NCBI GenBank assembly: GCA_050014015.1
Contig: JBEKEC010000001.1
Coordinates: 62,001-126,000 of the forward strand
Direction of reading: 5' to 3'
Origin: PALSA-1353 sp050014015
GTDB lineage: Bacteria > Planctomycetota > Phycisphaerae > Tepidisphaerales > Tepidisphaeraceae
Length of the DNA: 64,000 nt
Part shown: one piece after another, positions 60,711-64,000 of the stretch
Position numbering within the stretch: the stretch's first letter is position 1
How the letters are laid out: each line of letters begins with the position of its first letter
Made by a program: the position numbers and the translations under genes
The notes under the pieces: generated by a model
The model's input: only the letters and a program-made list of their open reading frames with translations
Told to the model about the DNA's origin: nothing
Databases searched by the model: none

Positions 60711-62954
60711 ATGGCGGTGTTTGGCCTCTTATTTTCCGCACCCCTCGCGGTGGACATGCCCGACGTATCGTCCGTCCCGTCGGCCGTCTGGTGGGCCGTG
60801 GCGGCGGTCGCGGCGCTCGTCTTCATCTCCATCTTCCTCGGCATCCGATCCATCCCCAACAACTGCGTCGGAATCATCGAGAAAAAATGGTCCGCCAAGG
60901 GGTCCGTCAGCGGCGGCCGGATCATCGCCCTCGGCGGTGAGGCCGGATATCAGGCCAACCTGCTCCGCGGTGGAATCCATCTGTTCTACTGGCCGTGGCA
61001 ATATCGCATCCACAAGGTTTCGCTGGTCATCGTTCCGCAGGGAAAGATCGGATACGTGTACGCGCGCGACGGCGAGCCGTTGCCGCCCAGCCAGACCCTC
61101 GGCCGGGTCGTCGACTGCAATCTTTTCCAGGACGCCGGAAAATTCCTCGGCGGTTCCAAGTCCCCGCAGGCCGCGGTCGGCCAGCGCGGCCGGCAACGCA
61201 TGATCCTCCGCGAAGGCGTTTACGCCATCAACCTCGCCCTTTTCGTCGTCGTCACTCAGGATTGCGTGTACCGCCTTGAAATGACCGGCCGGCAGGAACT
61301 GGCGACGATCGTCGGCTGGCAAAAAGAGATGAACGACATCGGAGGATTCGATCCCGTCGTCATCGGCGCGCTCGTCTCCGTCGAGGATCAATTGACGCCC
61401 GGAAAAACCATGACGGTCGACAGCATCGGCATCGTGACCGTTCACGACGGCCCCAGCCTCGCCCCCGGCGAAATCATCGCCCCGGCCGTCGGCAACGACA
61501 GCGTCGATCCGAACTATCACAACAACTTCCAGGACCCCGAAGCCTTCCTCCGCGCCGGCGGCCGACGCGGACGGCAATACGTCCCGCTCACCGATGGAAC
61601 CTATTTCATCAACCGCTGGTTCGCCACCATCGAGATCATCGCCAAGACCGTCGTCCCCATCGGTTACGTCGGCGTGGTCGTCAGCTATTACGGCCCGATG
61701 GGCGCGGACGTCTCCGGCGAGAGTTTCCGCCACGGCGAACGCGTCGCCCGTGGCGAACGCGGCGTGTGGGAAAAACCCCTCGGGCCCGGCAAATACCCCT
61801 TCAACACTTATGCCGGAAAACTCATCCTCGTCCCCACCACCAACTTCGTCCTCCACTGGATCACCGGGAAAAGCGAGAGCCATCATTACGATGAAAGCCT
61901 GCGCAGCATCGACCTCGTGACCAAGGACGCCTACGAGCCGCTGTTGCCCCTGAGCATCGTCGTTCACATCGACTATCAGCGCGCCCCCAGCGTCATCCAG
62001 CGCTTCGGCGACGTGAAGAAACTCATCACCCAAACGCTCGACCCGATGCTCAGCGCTTATTTCCGCGACGTGGCCCACAAAAAGACCATGCTGGAATTAT
62101 TGCAGCATCGCGATGAGATTCAGATCGAATCGCGTAACGAGTTACAGCGCCGCTTCCACGATTTCGACATCGAATGCGTGGACGTTCTGATCGGAAAGCC
62201 CGACACGGCGGAAGCCGGCACCGGCACCGGCAAGATCGAAACCCTGCTCGAACAACTCCGCATGCGCCAATTGAGCATCGAGCAATTGGAAACCTACGAC
62301 CGCCAACGCGCCGCGGCCGAAAAACTCCGCTCCCTGACCGAAGCCCAGGCCGTCGCCGCCAAGCAGGCGGAATTGACCAACTCGCAGGTGCAAATCCGCA
62401 TCGCCGAGAACCAGGGCGACGCCGATCTGTCCCGCTCGCGCAAACAGGCCGAGCAGACCGTGGTTGTCGCCGAGGCCGAACTGGCCCGCTCGCGCCGGCA
62501 GGCTGAGCAAACCGTCGTCACCGCCCAGGCCGACAGCCAATCCCGCATCCTCGCCGGCCGCGGCGAATCCACCCGGGCCCTGCAAGTGGGACTCGCCGAG
62601 GCCACGGTCCTCTTGCGCAGCATCACCAGCTTCGGCGACCCGCGCTTGTATGCCCTGACCAAAGTGGCCGAACATCTTTCAAAGGCCACCCAACCGCTCG
62701 TCCCCGAGCGCGTCTTCACCAGCGCCGGCCAGACCACGGATGGCCCATCCCCCGGCGGCGGCATGCTCGGCACGCTGCTGGCCCTCCTTGTCGCCGAAAA
62801 GAGCGGCTTCGCCATCACCGAAAACCCCGAGATGGCTTCCCTGAAGGAATTAGCCGACAGGATGACCAAGCAGGTGCTGGAAACACTGGAAGAGAAAAAT
62901 GGCAACGGCGCACCGACGCCGCCGGCGAAGGTGGCCGGGCGAGTTTCGACGTAG
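60711..62954 (+). CDS. Large SPFH (flotillin-like) membrane protein
   Basis: About 747 residues from the ATG at 60711 (GAAGGAGGT before it). An N-terminal membrane segment is followed by several SPFH-like entries (NCVGIIEKK, VPIGYVGVVVSYYG) and the main PHB-like part PLGPGKYPFN ... LRSIDLVTKDAYEPLLPLSIVVHI. The C-terminal third is an Ala/Glu-rich coiled coil (QAEQTVVVAEAELARSRRQAEQ). Flotillins organise membrane domains. No partner NfeD gene is seen nearby. Confidence 0.88.
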   Translation: MAVFGLLFSAPLAVDMPDVSSVPSAVWWAVAAVAALVFISIFLGIRSIPNNCVGIIEKKWSAKGSVSGGRIIALGGEAGYQANLLRGGIHLFYWPWQYRIHKVSLVIVPQGKIGYVYARDGEPLPPSQTLGRVVDCNLFQDAGKFLGGSKSPQAAVGQRGRQRMILREGVYAINLALFVVVTQDCVYRLEMTGRQELATIVGWQKEMNDIGGFDPVVIGALVSVEDQLTPGKTMTVDSIGIVTVHDGPSLAPGEIIAPAVGNDSVDPNYHNNFQDPEAFLRAGGRRGRQYVPLTDGTYFINRWFATIEIIAKTVVPIGYVGVVVSYYGPMGADVSGESFRHGERVARGERGVWEKPLGPGKYPFNTYAGKLILVPTTNFVLHWITGKSESHHYDESLRSIDLVTKDAYEPLLPLSIVVHIDYQRAPSVIQRFGDVKKLITQTLDPMLSAYFRDVAHKKTMLELLQHRDEIQIESRNELQRRFHDFDIECVDVLIGKPDTAEAGTGTGKIETLLEQLRMRQLSIEQLETYDRQRAAAEKLRSLTEAQAVAAKQAELTNSQVQIRIAENQGDADLSRSRKQAEQTVVVAEAELARSRRQAEQTVVTAQADSQSRILAGRGESTRALQVGLAEATVLLRSITSFGDPRLYALTKVAEHLSKATQPLVPERVFTSAGQTTDGPSPGGGMLGTLLALLVAEKSGFAITENPEMASLKELADRMTKQVLETLEEKNGNGAPTPPAKVAGRVST

Positions 62955-63014
62955 AAACGTTAAATCAATTCGCCAGGCTGCCGCGGCCTGCGGGCCAAAG
63001 GACGAAATCTTGAG

Positions 63015-63030
63015 TGACCCCTTTTATTGC
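63015..63030. repeat. Solo half of a palindromic element
   Basis: TGACCCCTTTTATTGC resembles one arm of the element at 23598 (AAAAGGGGTCA inverted). The 210-base gap 62955-63164 shows no other feature. Confidence 0.45.
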
Positions 63031-63164
63031 CCCGTCGATGGAGGCGTACCCCGTGGGCAGCAAGGGAAAAAGCCCAAAGTATGGTGGGCCCGGAGTTGAT
63101 TCAGCCTGGAAACGATCCCCGTTGAATCGATGTGCCGGGCGACGATGGAAATGGGAGCGATGAA

Positions 63165-63779
63165 ATGCGCGTCTGGTTCGTGCGACATGGGGAGAGCGAG
63201 GCGAACGTCCTGAACGTATTCTCCAATCGCGGGTGGAAACATCCGCTGACGGAGTTGGGTCGAAAACAGACGGCGACTTTGGCTGAAACTCTTAGCGGCC
63301 TGGGCGTGACGGCAATTTATACCAGCCCGGTGCGCCGCGCGGTGGAATCAGCGGACATTCTGAGCAGCCGCTTGGAAGTGCCGTATGAAATCGAGCCGGC
63401 GCTGGCGGAATATGACGTTGGAGTTTACGAGGGTACGACCGATCCGGAGGGTTGGAAGCAGCATGGGGAAATTGCCCGGCAATGGTTGGCGGGAAATTAC
63501 GATGCACGGATGACAGAAGGGGAAAGCTGCAACGAGATTGTGGCGCGGCTGGGGCCGTTTATTAGCGGTCTGGTGAAACGATTTGGCCCGCGCCGCGATG
63601 CCGTGATCGTGCTGGTCGGGCACGGCGGAACTTACAATGCGGGATTGCCGCGAGTCCTGTCTAATGTTTCGTATTCCTTCGCGCTGAGCCATCGCTTGAG
63701 CAACGCGGGCTATGCCGAGGCGCTCTTGCGGGACGGCAAACTGCATTGCGTGCGTTGGGGCGATGCAACACTGGAATGA
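63165..63779 (+). CDS. Histidine phosphatase family protein
   Basis: About 204 residues from the ATG at 63165 (GGAG nearby). The active-site histidine is in VWFVRHGESEANV, Arg/Glu partners in YTSPVRRAVESA and LAEYDVGVYEGT, and the second histidine in VLVGHGGTY. The branch includes phosphoglycerate-mutase-like and small-molecule phosphatases; the substrate is unknown. Confidence 0.9.
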   Translation: MRVWFVRHGESEANVLNVFSNRGWKHPLTELGRKQTATLAETLSGLGVTAIYTSPVRRAVESADILSSRLEVPYEIEPALAEYDVGVYEGTTDPEGWKQHGEIARQWLAGNYDARMTEGESCNEIVARLGPFISGLVKRFGPRRDAVIVLVGHGGTYNAGLPRVLSNVSYSFALSHRLSNAGYAEALLRDGKLHCVRWGDATLE

Positions 63780-63802
63780 TGCTGAATGAACTGAAGGGGA
63801 AT

Positions 63803-63963
63803 GAACTGAAGGGGACACGACCAATCCCGTTCGGCACGGCTCTTGCAGCCGCGATCCCTGACTGAATTTCGATGGTTCTACATCTGTAGTCTTTTCGATT
63901 ATTGCCATAAGTTCATTGGGCAAATTCCGTGCCGAACGGGATTGGTCGTGTCCCCTTCAGTTC
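63803..63963. repeat. 161-bp element with perfect 35-bp inverted ends
   Basis: The arms 63803-63837 and 63929-63963 are perfect reverse complements (GAACTGAAGGGGACACGACC start). The 91-base core has no gene. Upstream, GAACTGAAGGGG is also duplicated directly. Confidence 0.95.
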
Positions 63964-64000
63964 GTTTCAGCGTGACGGATTGTCCCGTCCGCTTCACCCG

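Noticed and set aside
60729..62078. 449-codon minus-strand ORF opposite the SPFH gene
   Set aside because: Acidic antisense frame without recognisable features; the SPFH gene has a strong ribosome binding site and known domains.

Overview
This is a GC-rich bacterial chromosome window that most likely comes from a planctomycete, probably of the Phycisphaerae type. The evidence is indirect. Two giant secreted proteins start with the planctomycete-style N-terminal motif 'LESLESRLLL' / 'LEGLENRQLL'. There is a PEP-CTERM surface protein. Intergenic palindromes are very dense, and large families of membrane glycosyltransferases and surface proteins sit next to planctomycete-type hypothetical genes. 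Nothing here identifies the species, and no rRNA, tRNA or CRISPR array was recognised.

Layout. 1-4.0 kb: a lipoprotein cut by the window edge, DUF2752 and DUF2127 membrane proteins, a glycogen-synthase-like GT4 glycosyltransferase and an OsmC protein. 4.2-14.1 kb: an envelope or exopolysaccharide island in which two paralogous PKD/beta-helix proteins with long Ser/Gly/Thr linkers flank three acyl-transfer genes (MBOAT, SGNH hydrolase, acyltransferase-3). 14.3-20.1 kb: a P-loop kinase lying between copies of one repeat, two convergent GT-C glycosyltransferases, and a metal ABC transporter (permease plus ATPase, no binding protein in the window). 20.3-31.8 kb: a GH2 hydrolase, a response regulator with a degenerate GGDEF domain, tandem MOSC proteins, an APC amino-acid permease with an XRE-cupin regulator, a methyltransferase, a third GT-C enzyme and a GH57 alpha-glucan enzyme. 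32-41.4 kb: pstS-pstC-pstA without pstB, a PEP-CTERM protein, a GlmU-like protein, panE overlapping a fused cobA-hemD, and a PilZ protein. 41.4-44.3 kb: a two-gene ATPase/Toprim-like (DUF4276) module resembling known defence systems, then tatC.

44.34 to about 56.6 kb holds a Mu-like transposable element. It has a divergent repressor/Cro-like control region, a MuA-type DDE transposase, a MuB-type ATPase, a small zinc-finger protein, its own sigma-70-family factor, a short tape-measure-like protein and several unrecognised small proteins. No capsid, portal or terminase gene was seen. Short inverted copies of ACTTGGCCAA lie at both ends and are candidate transposase-binding sites. At the far end from the repressor is a second protein resembling the DNA-binding half of the transposase without its catalytic domain. 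This element is the most unusual system in the window.

57.2-64 kb: a BtrH-like protein coupled to a secreted transglutaminase-like protein, a 3'-truncated hypothetical gene, a HigA-type antitoxin beside a small hypothetical gene, a large SPFH (flotillin-like) protein, and a histidine phosphatase followed by a perfect 35-bp inverted repeat. At least eight different palindromic intergenic elements are scattered through the window, often touching stop codons, and they distort the apparent starts of several genes.
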